NCBI GenBank assembly: GCA_009363875.1
Contig: CM018696.1
Location: 19,543,475-19,607,474 of the forward strand
Origin: Mikania micrantha
Lineage: Eukaryota > Streptophyta > Magnoliopsida > Asterales > Asteraceae
Direction of reading: 5' to 3'
Length of the DNA stretch: 64,000 bases
Each line of letters starts with the position of its first letter. Positions within the stretch are counted from its first letter, which is position 1. The notes under the pieces were generated by a model that searched no databases, was not told where the DNA came from, and worked only from the letters and a program-made list of their open reading frames with translations. Shown here in pieces: positions 45,105 to 56,788 of this stretch. The position numbers were made by a program, and so were the translations under genes.

Positions 45105-47190
45105 GACATAAATTGCAAATCGCCTTGAAGGCTGAGTTAGATTCGCTTGAAAAGCGAAACGTTTTCGGACCTGTGGTCCGAACACCCGTAGACGTCAAAC
45201 CAGTAGTTTATAAATGGGTGTCTTTAGATTAAAAAGAAACGTAAAGAGTTAAAGTGCGCGATGTAAGGAATGAATTGCAACACAAAGGGTTTTTTTTATT
45301 TCTCAAATCCCAGTAGTTAATTATGAGTAAATATATTCCCCTGTTGCGGATGTGATAACCCCATGATTATTCCTAGCCTCGCAATCTCAGATATACCTTA
45401 GATAAAATATAAAGAGATTGTCATAAATATTTTGTAGAGGACTATAAAGTGACATCTACATGAAATCCCTAAGTATTAAAAATGCTTGAAGCATTAGGAT
45501 TGGTATCTCGAATCTGTAAATAATGTGAGGTATAAGTTTGACAATATCAACCATGTGTTTATTAGAAATTTTCTCTCTAGAATTCATATAATCGCAGTTT
45601 ACAGAGATGATCTAAAAGATTTTCCACAGATTCTGTAGAAACCTTTAGAGAGAATTTTTTGAAAGAAATGACACAAGTTGAAATTACTTGATCTGTATTT
45701 CAGGTATATACATAATTGTATATATATGCCCATCAATCAAACTATATCTAAAACATGTTAACTCATTTTTATATGGACAAAGTTTATTTGCAAAGCACAT
45801 CTATAGTTTTTCGATCATTAGACGTATCAATGAATCCTTACTGCCCCAAAAAGAGGGTGAAAATGTAATTGGTCCGGAAGTACCATACTTAATTGTGATT
45901 GATGACTAAGGTGTCTCGAAAATATTCCAAGACAACATAACTGATCCAGCAGTATCAGTTTATATTACTGATCCCTAATTACAAGTTTAACAACATCTTG
46001 AAGTATGTTATTAATTGTGTAAAATAAACAAATAATATATCTCAGGGGGAGAAAATGTGAACTGCATTGGCTATGTTTTATTACACTAGGTTTTCTTAGC
46101 AAAGGTTTTTGATAAGACAACATCATATTTCATATTAAGGGTTCAATCAATATCCTTACGATACTTGATATTGCATTTGCGGTGCACGAGTTAGCGAGAT
46201 ATAGTCTGAACCCAACACAAAGAAAGTCTTAAAAAGGTTATGTATTCACATATGGTGGGACAACAATATCTTGGAGATCGACCAAGCAAAAACTTACAAC
46301 AATTTCATCAAATTATGCTAACATTATAGAACTATATAATGTTAGTTGAAAATGTGTGCTATTTAGGGGTGTAAACGAGCCGAGCCGATCCCGAGCTCGT
46401 TAAGGCTCGAGCTCGGCTCGTTTAGAAAAATTAAGGCTCGAGCTCGAGCTCGGCTCGTTAAGAGAAATTAGGGCTCGAGCTCGAGCTTGGCTCGTTGAAG
46501 AATTTTTAGGCTCGAGCTCGGCTCGGCTCGGCTCGTTTAGATTTTATTTATTCAATTTATTTACTTTAAATACTAATTTAATTATATTTATAACTATATT
46601 TTATAAATTTAACATAAAATATTTAATTTAAATATATTTATCATAATTTTATATATAAAAATAATTAATTTTATAAATAAACACTTAATATAATAAATAA
46701 AATTTATATAAACAAAAAGCTCGTTAAGGCTCGCGAGCCGGCTCGAGCTCGTTAAGTAAAGCTCGAGCTCGGGCTCGATAACTAAACGAGCCACACTTTT
46801 GGGCTCGGGCTCGAGCTCGGGCTCGTTAAGGCTCGGCTCGTTCGAGCTTTTTACCGATCCGATCTCGAGCATTTCACGAGCTGCCTTGGTTCGTTTACAC
46901 CCCTAGTGCTATTGAGATCGGTGATTAATCAAATATAGAAGAAGCATGTGACTTGAAAGAGATTAAGAAGAGCCGCCCTACAATTATCTATAAAGACAAT
47001 ATTGCTAGCATATCTCAGATTAAAGCACGCTATATCAAGGGTGACATAACCATGTATATTTTACCAAATTCCTTAACGTTACAAAAGGATAATGTAGTCG
47101 ATGTTTGCTAGATCATATCAAGTGAAAATCTAGCTGATCTATTTACAAAGTTTTTACCTAGAAGCAGCTTCAAGAAAATATCATAGAAGA
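45105..47190 (+). pseudogene. pol: copia RT/RNase H remnant
   Basis: Translation from 45105 gives the start of a copia RT (ALKAELDSLEKRNVFGPV, then YKWVF) before stops and frameshifts. From about 46975 an RNase H end follows (PTIIYKDNIASISQIK, later ISSENLADLFTKFLP). Catalytic blocks between are not readable. The hAT insertion at 46364 separates the two parts. Non-functional. Confidence 0.85.
46364..46905. mobile_element. hAT MITE, GAGCTCG-rich, perfect 8-bp TSD
   Basis: TSD GTGCTATT at 46356-46363 and 46906-46913. Ends TAGGGGTGTAAACGAGCC and CGTTTACACCCCTA. Both flanks hold GGCTCGAGCTCGG-type repeats facing each other across an AT-rich centre. No ORF. Same terminal family as 13958. Confidence 0.95.
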
Positions 47191-47420
47191 TTGAATTAAT
47201 CTTCATAGATTAAAAGACATTTACTAAATTGAGGGGGAGCATTATACACGTTGTACTCTTTTTCCTTGACTAAGTTTTGTCCCATTGGGTTTTCTTAGCA
47301 AGGTTTTAATAAGGCAACATAACTGATCTAGAGATATCGGTTATTTAATCGATCCTGAAGTATCGAATTAATACATCCTGAAGCATGTTATTAATAAGTG
47401 TATGGTAAACAGTAATATGT

Positions 47421-47431
47421 CTGAGGGGGAG
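47421..47431 (+). other. Polypurine tract
   Basis: CTGAGGGGGAG directly before the 3' LTR. A related tract, CTCAGGGGGAG, at 46041-46051 follows a similar 120-bp block, showing an internal duplication of the 3' end. Confidence 0.85.
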
Positions 47432-47606
47432 TGTTATGTATTAAGTAGTATTAATCACAGACATGATTACTACCAACCATTCGCCTTCTTACACATTATG
47501 TTTGAGTTACATGACTTTACAGTTTCTCGTTGTATTACTATATAATGTATCATATTGTATGAATATAGTTGAAGTTTTCTCTCATGTTCTCTCTACTTTT
47601 ATAACT
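47432..47606 (+). repeat. 3' LTR of the 41.6-kb copia element
   Basis: Identical to the 5' LTR except the terminal A, here T. Confidence 0.95.
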
Positions 47607-47609
47607 AGT

Positions 47610-47874
47610 TAAAAATAACTTTAGAAATTAATATTTCTGATCCCTCAATTTGCAATTCAACCTTAGATGTTTAAAATCTTTTATAAATTAAAAATAATGG
47701 TTGAAATATCTATATCCTAATATTCTTAAATATTAAATGTTCTAAAATTTGTAATCTTAATAAAACTTAATTAATTATTAGCCATTAGATTTATTAAAAT
47801 ATCCATATAAAAAAAATTATGAATTATATAAATACTCATACACATTTGTTTGTAAGCATGTATATTTATATATT

Positions 47875-47905
<31 letters not shown>

Positions 47906-48535
47906 CTATTTATGAAAAAAGATTTATGATTATCATGTTTTTGTTATTCACATATATCCACATATAATGTGTGTATAAATACATAGATACATAATAATGT
48001 TTCAAGTTCTAATTTAATTAACTCTTTAATATTTTTATGTGATTTAATTTATATAACTATATACATAAATGCATTATGTGTGGGTAAATCCATTAAATGA
48101 CACCCACAAAACTTTTGTGCATTCAAAATTGACAATTATTTTCAGAAAACCATAATGTTTTTACACTTTTTTGTATATTTAAAATGGTTACAAATCTATT
48201 CATCCGAACTAAATATGTTCATCTGAATAGAGTGGAACTATGTTCATCAGAACCAAATGTTTTTCATTCGAACTAATTGTTCATCCAAACTGAGTTACAC
48301 TTAGTTCATCTGAGCTAAGTCAGTTTATCTGAACTAATTGTTAGTTGAGATGCACCACAAACTAATCATGCAAAACCAAGGTATGCACCACAAGCTAGCC
48401 ATGAAAAACCAAGGACATTTTGGTCATTTTAGCATAACATTCATCAGTTAATGCAAATCGAAGGGCATTTTGGTCACATTGGTACAACACACTCAAGCAT
48501 TATGTAAAAGTGATTTTGAGAGAGACAATCCTCAA
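47610..48535. other. Intergenic with TTCATCxGAACT cluster
   Basis: No gene. (TA)n at 47877-47903. The TTCATC(C/T)GAACT motif cluster at 48200-48345 recalls 38570-38710. Confidence 0.55.
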
Positions 48536-48541
48536 TACTAA

Positions 48542-48830
48542 GACCACCCGCAGCGGTTCCCCCGCCCTCTCCCTCGGGGTTGGCCATTTCAGCGGCCAAG
48601 AGCGGGAACACCGCCCCCCTCTTCAGCGGCTCCCGCCCAAAGCCCTTCCACGGCTCCCGCTCCCCGCGCTCGTTTCCTCTTTCTCGCTTCATGATTGGTC
48701 CATTGGATTAATGGGGAATGATTTTCAGTGGGGTGACCACTGTGGGGTTTAAGGTTTTCAGTGGGGTGATGACGTGGCTGAAAATTTCGGTGGGGAAAGA
48801 TTTTCAGTGGGGTGACCGCTGTGGATAGTC
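48542..48830. mobile_element. Harbinger-type MITE with TAA TSD
   Basis: TAA at 48539-48541 and 48831-48833. Ends GACCACCCGCAGCGG and CCGCTGTGGATAGTC. Sub-terminal TTTTCAGTGGGGTGA units repeat in the right half; the left half is GC-rich. No ORF. Confidence 0.8.
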
Positions 48831-48833
48831 TAA

Positions 48834-50178
48834 ATACTCAACAATATTCCTCCTAGGATTGATGCGACTTAAACCACTGAGCTCAATAGCCAAAATGACC
48901 AAAATACCTTTGGGTTTTAAAATAAAAGATAACCATTTATATATGCATGATTTATTAAACATAAAGTTAACTATATTCTATTATAACTTTAAAATAAAAA
49001 AGTTGTAAACATAAGTAGTTATTTTGATTTTCAAACAATAATTGTTCTTAATTAAACATCCACATATGGTAAGGTTATTCTGAAAACGTTTTACCTTGTA
49101 AAAATTGTGAAAAATATTTTTAGCCACTCATAAACCGACTCAATGGATTCTGATTGAGTTCATTCCAACAGGGTGTAACAGGTTTCTCAAATCCTAAATC
49201 ATAAACCATAAATTTTAAACCATAGAGCTAAATCCTATAAACAATGACGAGTAAGAAAGACACTACATAAAATAAGAAAACAAAATGAACTGAAAAATAT
49301 AAATTACAGAACCTGAAAGCTAAGCCTAAAAAGCTATACCCTAAAACTAAATCTTAAAGCCAAATTCTAAAGTTAGATCCCAAATCATAACTCTAAAGCA
49401 AAACCATATAGTATTAACCTTTAAGCACAATAACAAGCAGAAAAAAAACACTGATGAACAAAAAGATACAATGAGTTAAAAATGTAAATTCTAAAATCTG
49501 AAAGTTATACCTTAGCATCTAAACCTTATAGCTAAACCATAAAAAACAAACCTTCCCGCACAATAACATACAAGATAGACACAATGATGATAGGTAGAAA
49601 GGAAGTAATGATGACGAGCATAAAAACACAATGAGTTGAAGAAAACAATTCTACAACCTAAAAGCTAAATTCTAAAACCTAAACCCAAAAACAACTCTGA
49701 AAAGCTAAAACTGTATAGCTCGACAAGCTGATTCCAATGTCACCGTATTGAGTTCAATTAGAGTACGTTGTGTCGTTTTATGAATGATGAAAAATCATTT
49801 TCATCGTTTTCACAAATTAAAATATTTTTACTTGAACATGACATTATCCACACACACATATATATATATATTGGGGCTTTTTTTGATATTTTACTTTACG
49901 TAATTATATAACATATTTACTTTCACTCCTTAAAACACAATATTCGTTTGATCTTATAGTCAGAATTTGACATTATCCATGAACATCTCATAAGGAGCCT
50001 TTTTTAGCCACACATATTTAATAATTCTTGTATAATTGTGGATTGTAAACCCTTAACGAAGACACTTAGGGCATTTTCGGAATTGCTTATTTAAGTTTAA
50101 AGGTACTATTTGTCAAAAAAACTTATTAACTTATGAGTTTTTAAAATGAAATTTTTAAAAAAGAGTTTGTATTAGTTT
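48834..50178. other. Intergenic; decayed AAGCTAAA-rich repeats
   Basis: No gene. At 49200-49720 three loosely similar blocks (around 49239, 49427, 49561) each combine CAATAAC/CAATGAC, an ACAATGAGTT-like block and CTAAA-rich sequence. Confidence 0.5.
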
Positions 50179-51237
50179 TGTGACACCTCGCAAATTCCAG
50201 GTCAGAGACTGTTTTAATTAAATATTAATTTAATTGATTATTATTCTTGTGGCACTAGAATTGGTTTAATTTAGTGTGACACATGTCACGATAGTACAAA
50301 CACAGTCATAAAGCACGGTAATTCTATGAATTACTGAGAAACGCACACACATGTCGTGAAACTCATGAACGTTGGTGAACATCGAACAATACATTCAATT
50401 GAACGATAATTGATCAACACATGATCTAATGACAAACCAAATCAATACAAAAGTCGAGAAACGAAAAACAATAACGAAAAACATGCTAAAAACGAATCAA
50501 ACAAAAGAAAATGGGCATTTGGGCCAGCCCTGGACTCTTCGCGGTACGCCAAGGGCCCCGGCGAGAGCCTTGGTGGTAAGCGAAGGTGGGCGGCAGAATT
50601 TGAATTCTCCGAAACTCGTTGCGGTACGCGATGACTGATCTTTTTCCACCTTGGCGATACGCGGCGTGTCTCGGGAGAGAACCCGACTAAAATAATCATG
50701 GCAGTACACCAAGACCTTTGGGGGCACTCTTGGCGGTACGCGACACTTCTAGAACTCTAAAATTTTATAAAACCCAAACCAACTCATTTGTTTACACCTT
50801 TCCATCATCTAGAAGCTAGAAGGAGCTGTAGGTGGACTCCATTGAAGATTTGAAGATTCAAGGAAGCCTAGGAAGACCATCTATTCCCACCAACACTTTG
50901 TACCCATTGTTGAGCCCTCACCAGCCCCTTCCTACTTTGACCAAGCCTCAAATCAGCTGAATCTAGACTGCTAGGGACTTCAAAGGTAGTTCTTGATGGT
51001 TATTTTCACATATAAACACACATGCAACATTAAACACACACAAACACCCACATGAAACATCATCAAGAGCACATGCACGAAATTTCAGTTCAATAAACCT
51101 GTGTTTGTGGTTTGGATTTACTGATTTAAAGTCTCAGAGTGATCTATTTGTTAAAATGATGAAATTTGATGATTATTTGTTGATATTACTATAAAAGGAA
51201 ACTTTTGATGAACAAAATGGTGACAAGTGGCATGCTA
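50179..51237 (+). repeat. Ty3-gypsy LTR fragment with GCGGTACGC motifs
   Basis: Starts TGTGACACCTCGCAAATTCC, a common start of plant gypsy LTRs. It carries about five GCGGTACGC-like units between 50529 and 50740 and a TATA box (TTTTATAAAAC, about 50762) followed by a transcribed-looking leader. Cut at the right by the Cassandra insertion; no primer site seen beyond it. Confidence 0.6.
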
Positions 51238-51333
51238 TGTAACATCCGACCCCGTCTACCACCAATATTGTCCGCTTTGCCAACTCGGAGCCCATGGCTT
51301 TGCCTTCGTTTGCCCGAGTGAAAACTTCATAGG

Positions 51334-51382
51334 GAGGTCACCCATCCCTGTATTGCTGTAGCTGGAGCACGCTTAACTGTGG
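51334..51382 (-). rRNA. 5S rRNA-derived segment in the Cassandra 3' LTR (not a gene)
   Basis: Reverse complement of the 5S internal promoter: C box GGATGGGTGACCTCCC (51332-51347) and the A-box side CAGTTAAGCGTGCTCC (51364-51379). The A-box end is less 5S-like than in the partner LTR. Confidence 0.8.
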
Positions 51383-51687
51383 AGTTTTCATGTGCTCCAC
51401 AGCCAGCTAAGCCAAAAACGCGTTGGTGATATTAGGTACGGATCGTTACTTATGAGACATGAATCTCTCTTGTTCACGGCCGATGTGCGATTTGCCTAGG
51501 ATGTTACATACACCCCTCCTTAGGGGCTCATTGTCCTCGATGAGGTTTGCCCCACCATCCCATGTGGAACAAGAGTGTCTCTGATACGATTCTGTAACAC
51601 ACAGCCACATCTACCACCAATATTGTCCGCTTTGCCCACCCGGAGCTCACGGCTTTGCCTTCGGTTGCCCGGGTGAAAACTTTCAAG

Positions 51688-51734
51688 GGAGGTCACCCAT
51701 CCATGGATTGCTGCATCCCGAGCACGCTTAACTG
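51688..51734 (-). rRNA. 5S rRNA-derived segment in the Cassandra 5' LTR (not a gene)
   Basis: Minus-strand CAGTTAAGCGTGCTCGGG and GGATGGGTGACCTCCC match the 5S A box and C box with near-normal spacing. Sequence outside the core departs from 5S. Confidence 0.85.
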
Positions 51735-51863
51735 TGGAGTTTTTATATTCTCCATAGCCAGCTAAGCTGAAAACGCGTTGGTGATATAAGGGACAGATCG
51801 TTACTTATGAGACAGGAATCTCTCCTGTTCATGGTCGATGTGGGATTTGCCTAGGATGTTACA

Positions 51864-52399
51864 CAAACAAGTACTATAACCAAATTTTGGTGGTTCTACA
51901 AGTGCAACACCCATTGGGATGTTGAACATAATAGTTTTATTTTATTCTCTTGGTGAGGAGATGTTGCGCTTCGAGATCGTATCGTCTGTAAAGTTTCTTT
52001 GAGGTAATTTTCTTTTTCTTTTTCTTCTTTTCATTGTCCATTTATTTATTTTATTTTATTTTGCTAGTCTAATTAGTTGAGCTTAGGTTATTAATTGTCG
52101 GCATTAGGCTCGTTTAGGTTGTCTCGTTAGGCCAACGAGTCCGGCCTATGACCTCCGTTCATGTAGTTATGCCTAGCATAATGTTTACTCTTCCTTGTTG
52201 CATTTGTTTGATTAGGTTGAACCACATTTACATTCGGATCACATACTTGTTCTTTTGAGCTGCTGTCTAGCCACACACGTTCAATCCTTAGGGCATCCAG
52301 TTTGATAAACTGTTGATCTTGTGTGACAACTAGTACCTGACCGACCGGCAAGTCCGTACGGTATGTGTACTTTCAATATATACTATCTGTAAATACATG
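51864..52399. other. Sequence between Cassandra and the gypsy LTR
   Basis: May continue the interrupted LTR of 50179. A 74-codon minus frame (52127-52351) has no recognised motif. Confidence 0.4.
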
Positions 52400-53101
52400 T
52401 GTGTGAACAGTACTTGTATTAACAGAATTCAAAATACAAGAAACAGTTGTACGTATTTATGTGTAAACTTAAATGCCGTAAGTACAACTCTCATTTGAAA
52501 CAATAGTTGTTAGTATTTAGGTGAAAACCTAAGTACAAATACAACGAAACACTAGAAACAACAGTGTTCAAGTGAATAATAAGAACAAATCGGTTGCGAT
52601 CTGATATCCATAGATGACAGGAATCAGATGGCCGACAAATCATTGTGAAAACAATGTGATAACAGGATGTTTAGTTGAGTCCGACAGTGAGGGAATACAA
52701 TTTAAAACAACATTTCAGTGTTGTTTCAGAATAACAAATTGACAGTGTGTTTGCGTGGGTGACGATTCACACAAACATATCTGTGAGTTTAACGTTCTGA
52801 AATGATGACTGGGAAGTAGAAAACAAAAGTCAGAAATCCAAACCATCGATGTGTTCGTTCGAGTGACGATTCGAACGAATACGCGCGATGGTGACGCGAT
52901 CTGACGAAACGAAAACGAAACACGATACAAACGACAAATAATTTAAGAAATTAAAATATTTAATATTTTACAATTTTGAAACTCATTAAAATAATTAAAA
53001 TAACTAATCTTTTATTTAAAACAAATAAATTACGCGTAAAGTTCCGGAAACGGGCCGAAAACGTGAACCGAGCAACCGAAACGCACCCGAATACCCTCGG
53101 G

Positions 53102-53109
53102 GTATAAAA
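53102..53109 (+). promoter_or_regulatory. Gypsy LTR TATA box
   Basis: GTATAAAAG in a conserved setting; the paralogous LTR has CTATAAAAG at 60644-60652 at the same place. Confidence 0.75.
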
Positions 53110-53504
53110 GCACCAAATGAGGTGTTTTTCCCTCATTCTCATCAGCCCACTCTCTACATTAAATTCCCGAACCTTTTCTCTCTCTAGGAGAATCACTCTT
53201 CAAATCTTCATAACTTGCTCAATTCTTGACGAAATCGGGCGTTCTTGGTGTCAAAATGAAGCTTGGGAGATCCTCTACCTAGAAGTACAACTGATCGGGG
53301 CTGTTATCCGCTGAAAATTGAGGTATGATCAAAGGAAAGCTACGAAAAATAGGGTTTTATACCCATTTCTTGACCAAAGAACTTTAACCGGTTTGTAATC
53401 ACCTTTCACGACCTCTACACCCTCGTGAACATCTTGCATCTACTGATAATCATCGAAAGTTAGAGCTAACAACCTTAAAGTCGATGATGATGATGCACAA
53501 CCTT

Positions 53505-54500
53505 CGTGGGTTCGACGGCCGAACCTAAGCTAGACGGCCACACACCAGCCGAACCTATGCCTGCAGCGAACCTGTGATGAGCAGGAAAGGAAGCGAACCT
53601 GCTACACAGCTTTGACGAACCCCAGGCGAACCTAGGTACTACCAGCCATGAACCCTCCTTAAGCATGAGCTACGAACCCTTTATGGTTGAACTTTTGTGC
53701 GAACCTGCTGTGTCGAACCCAAGAGCAACAAGTTAGCCAAATCCATGACATCCAATGAACCATACAACCTTCGGCCGAACCTATCATGACTACCCCTAGC
53801 CGAACCTTCAGCCAAACCTTCATGCGAACCTTCGGCCGAACCTACCTAAACTTAGTCACGAACCCTTCTGATGCAAATCATGCGAACCTATCATGACTAC
53901 CCTTAGCCGAACCTTCAGCCAACTCCACTTTGTCATCACCGAACCTTGGCTCAATCGAATCATGGGGTTCGCTGGGAACATCACCCTTCATCCGGCTTCC
54001 AGCCAATTTTTGGTCTCAACTGGCCAGCCCAAGGCCTGATGCGGCCCAAAGCCTAGTTCAGGCCCAACCTTTTCGAACATGGAGTCCATGTGACACTCCT
54101 TAGGCCCAAGTTAAAGAACTCACTCGGCCCACATACACATTTCATATAATCATTCGGCCCAAGGCCCATGTGAAATTCGGCCCAACATAGAGACACCGGC
54201 CCAACCTCTTTGTGTAGGCCAGTAGATCGGCCCAACAGTGGAACCACATCTATCAAGGCCACCTTAGACACATGGCCCATACGTGACCATCAAAGGCCCA
54301 ACACCGGTTTGTATTGACCCACGTTTAAACTAAACAGCCACATGCACACCTACGGCTCATGATCCTTGTGACTCGGCCCATAACATTTGCTTTAGCCCAC
54401 GAGACTCCTTAGGCCCAATCTCACTACACGAACCATTTCGATCATTTTGGCCTAAAACTAGTCCCACTTTCGGCCCACGTGGATAATGAGAAAAATATAA
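53505..54500. repeat. CGAACC array then GGCCCAA array in the LTR
   Basis: About thirty GAACC(T/C) units, often GCCGAACCT, at 53505-53960, then about twenty CGGCCCAA-type units at 54020-54490. The solo LTR repeats this order at 61060-61430 and 61440-61600. Confidence 0.85.
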
Positions 54501-55352
54501 CACTTTGAATTCATTTAATTGGGATAGTATGTATTTAACTACCAAACTAAACTATTACAAAGAAATGGCAAAATTATGGACTTAGGTCCATAAACCTAAA
54601 CCAATGTAGTTGAATGTTTTAAATAGTGAATTCAAGTATTTAGTCAAACGAGTGAATGAAAATGTAAAACTCATAACAATTACATGGGGCCGAATGGGGA
54701 CTGAGATTCGCAAGTGTTAGCCACTTTAGGGCTAACACCTACCCACACATGAAAGCATACAACTTATACTTATAAATTTCAAACAACGTGAAATCAATAC
54801 AGGATCGTGAAAACACAACAAGTACAATCAAGAGCGCGAGAATTCCTTGTGTTAAGCTAAGTCAACCACTTCAACCATAAGGTGAGTTCATATGCCCCTT
54901 TTCTTTAATCTTAACTGATTTCAAACTCTCGGGGCTGAGAAACATGCTTACTTTATTTATTTAAGAGTTTTAATGTTTCCCATATTGCTTATACTATGAT
55001 TTAGATAATATTGCTTAACTTATTATCGTTTTTCATTGTATGCATGCTTGTATGATTATGATATGACAGGGATTATTTAGATGAAAATGACAATATAACT
55101 TCATAATTCATCTACGCAATAGAATAACTTAGTTATAAGATTTTATCTTATGACACTTAGTTATTCATACATGAACAAACATTGGGATAAACACAGGAAA
55201 ACATGATGACAATAACAAAACACATGAATGATTTGAAGATAATACATCTTCTTAATACCATTCAACATTAGAGTTAACTAAGTGTAATAAGACAAGTACT
55301 TATAACACTTAGTTTACAACTCAATACACATTACAAGAGAACATGGAACAAG

Positions 55353-55522
55353 TATCATCCACCACCTGAGCGGATTAAGGGTAGTAAGACTAGTTCTTAC
55401 TACGAATTAATGGCAACATGGTGACTACATGGACAACTATCATCCACCATCTGAGCGGATTAAGGGTGGTAAGACTCGTTCTTACCACGGCTTAATGGCA
55501 ACATGGTGATCATATGGATCAA
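55353..55522. repeat. 85-bp tandem duplication
   Basis: TATCATCCACCACCTGAGCG at 55353 and TATCATCCACCATCTGAGCG at 55438 start two similar units with GGATTAAGGGT and ATGGCAACATGGTGA. Confidence 0.9.
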
Positions 55523-56553
55523 TGAGAATGATAATCATGATAACGTATCTTCATGATAAGAACATCATTTGCACATCAGTTAACATAAAGTAATAAGACA
55601 AGTTCTTATTTAACTTTGTTAACAACAATGAGGACACACGACAGGATAGAGGTAAATCGGATGCATTGTGATCTGATTACGTGAGGATTACAATGGATTC
55701 CTTTTAGGCTCTATGCGTTGCATTTGAGAACACATCACAAGTGGTTAATTAATACTTTTAATATTTAAAAGTGATCAAGAATTAACCCCACAAGCAATAG
55801 AATGATACAAGGAACATATTAAGTAAATCTAATATCCTTCATACACAGAATGGTTTTCAATACTTCGGTTTGATGACTGAAACTCTATTATTATATTATT
55901 CTATACATGATACAACAGGTGATCAACAGATGAGATGAACAAATGGAAATGGAGATGGATATCAATAGTTGTATTGCAAGTAGTGTGGAGTTCTAGTAGT
56001 TATGTGGTGGGATGTTGGCTAGGACTTGGTTCCCTTACACATGCCCTATATATAAGCATAACCACTAGGATGAGATATTATTTGTGAATATAACTATTGA
56101 GAAGCTATTGGGAGAACGGGTGAATCAAACAACATACGAGTAACAAAAATAACATTGTGATTGTGCATGTGAATGAATCAAGGTTTTCAATTAACATACT
56201 TATGAACTCACCAACCAAGTGTTGACTTTGTTTAAATGCATGTTTTCTCAAGTGACGAACAGGTGTAGGTACTTATATGCAAGGACTAAGCTAGTGGACT
56301 TTTAGAAGATCTAGCTTCATTTTGTGTTGCATGCTTCTGATGACAAAAATAATGAATCATCTTTTGTATATCTTGTACAGATACAAGATATAATTACATT
56401 GATTCTTTTGGATAGATTTACTTGGTTAAATTATGAACGATACATTGTAATTTAATCTTGTAATTCTATATCATCGACGTGTTAGCATTCTCATTTATTT
56501 ATCATGTGCTATGTAAACAATCTGATCATTTCGACTATCACAACGATATCGCG

Positions 56554-56606
56554 CCCCGAGAACCTTCCGCCCGGCGGGAAAGCTGATCCGTCCCGCCGGC
56601 TCGGGG
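56554..56606. other. Two-tier GC hairpin at the LTR 3' end
   Basis: Outer stem CCCCGAG/CTCGGGG and inner stem CCGGCGGGA/TCCCGCCGG, ending seven bases before the LTR end. Confidence 0.85.
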
Positions 56607-56616
56607 TGTGACAGAT

Positions 56617-56629
56617 TGGTATCAGAGCC
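56617..56629 (+). other. Primer-binding site, initiator Met tRNA
   Basis: TGGTATCAGAGCC three bases after the LTR. Confidence 0.95.
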
Positions 56630-56788
56630 ATGGTTATAGAGAAATATAGGTCATATTACTTAAACGGTTTGGCCTAGACTATAACCTAGGGACCCTCATG
56701 TAGAGATCATATGACACAAGACTTTATTTGCATGTGTCTTCTGCATCTGATCACTGCACTAACCGACTTTCTTTCGGTTATGATCAGA

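Larger units (their letters stand above)
41570..47606 (+). mobile_element. Ty1-copia element with near-identical short LTRs, internally decayed
   Basis: LTRs 41570-41744 and 47432-47606 (175 bp) match at every base except the last. TGTTAT/ATAACA ends, a primer-site-like CGTTATCAGCACGAG follows the left LTR, and TCTGAGGGGGAG precedes the right. RT and RNase H remnants are recognisable but full of stops, and the gag/protease/integrase interval is unrecognisable. No clear 5-bp TSD. A hAT MITE sits at 46364. Confidence 0.9.
51238..51863 (-). mobile_element. Cassandra TRIM retrotransposon with 5S rRNA in its LTRs
   Basis: Two 271-bp LTRs (51238-51508 and 51593-51863) flank only 84 bp. Read on the minus strand, each begins TGTAACATCCTAGGCAAATC and holds a 5S-rRNA-like core with the pol III internal promoter. 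After the right-hand (5') LTR the interior begins with a Met-tRNA-like primer site (CGTATCAGAGAC) and ends with the purine tract AAGGAGGGGTG. It encodes no protein and must move in trans. No TSD is visible; flanks TGCTA and CAAAC differ. Confidence 0.95.
52400..56613 (+). repeat. Very long 5' LTR of the Ty3-gypsy element
   Basis: The right end, GGGGTGTGACA at 56613, lies three bases before the primer site. The left end is estimated from alignment to the 59995-63469 LTR, which shares TTTTACAATTTTGAAACTCA, the TATA region, a CGAACC-rich block, a GGCCCAA-rich block and CTCACCAACnA. It also contains an 85-bp tandem duplication (55353-55522). Confidence 0.75.

Noticed and set aside
46609..46872. 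87-codon minus frame rich in EPELEPE
   Set aside because: It is translation of GAGCTCG repeats in a hAT MITE.
41566..47609. 4-bp TAGT flanks as a TSD of the copia element
   Set aside because: They work only if the LTR starts GTTAT in place of the canonical TG, and copia elements make 5-bp duplications.
49200..49720. Interstitial telomere repeat (CCCTAAA)
   Set aside because: CTAAA-like words are frequent but no run of perfect heptamers is present.
51334..51734. Functional 5S rRNA genes
   Set aside because: Only the internal-promoter part resembles 5S; both copies lie at the same place in terminal repeats of a TRIM element.
52127..52351. 74-codon minus frame as a gene
   Set aside because: No recognised family, no promoter or splice context, and it lies at the margin of LTR-derived DNA.
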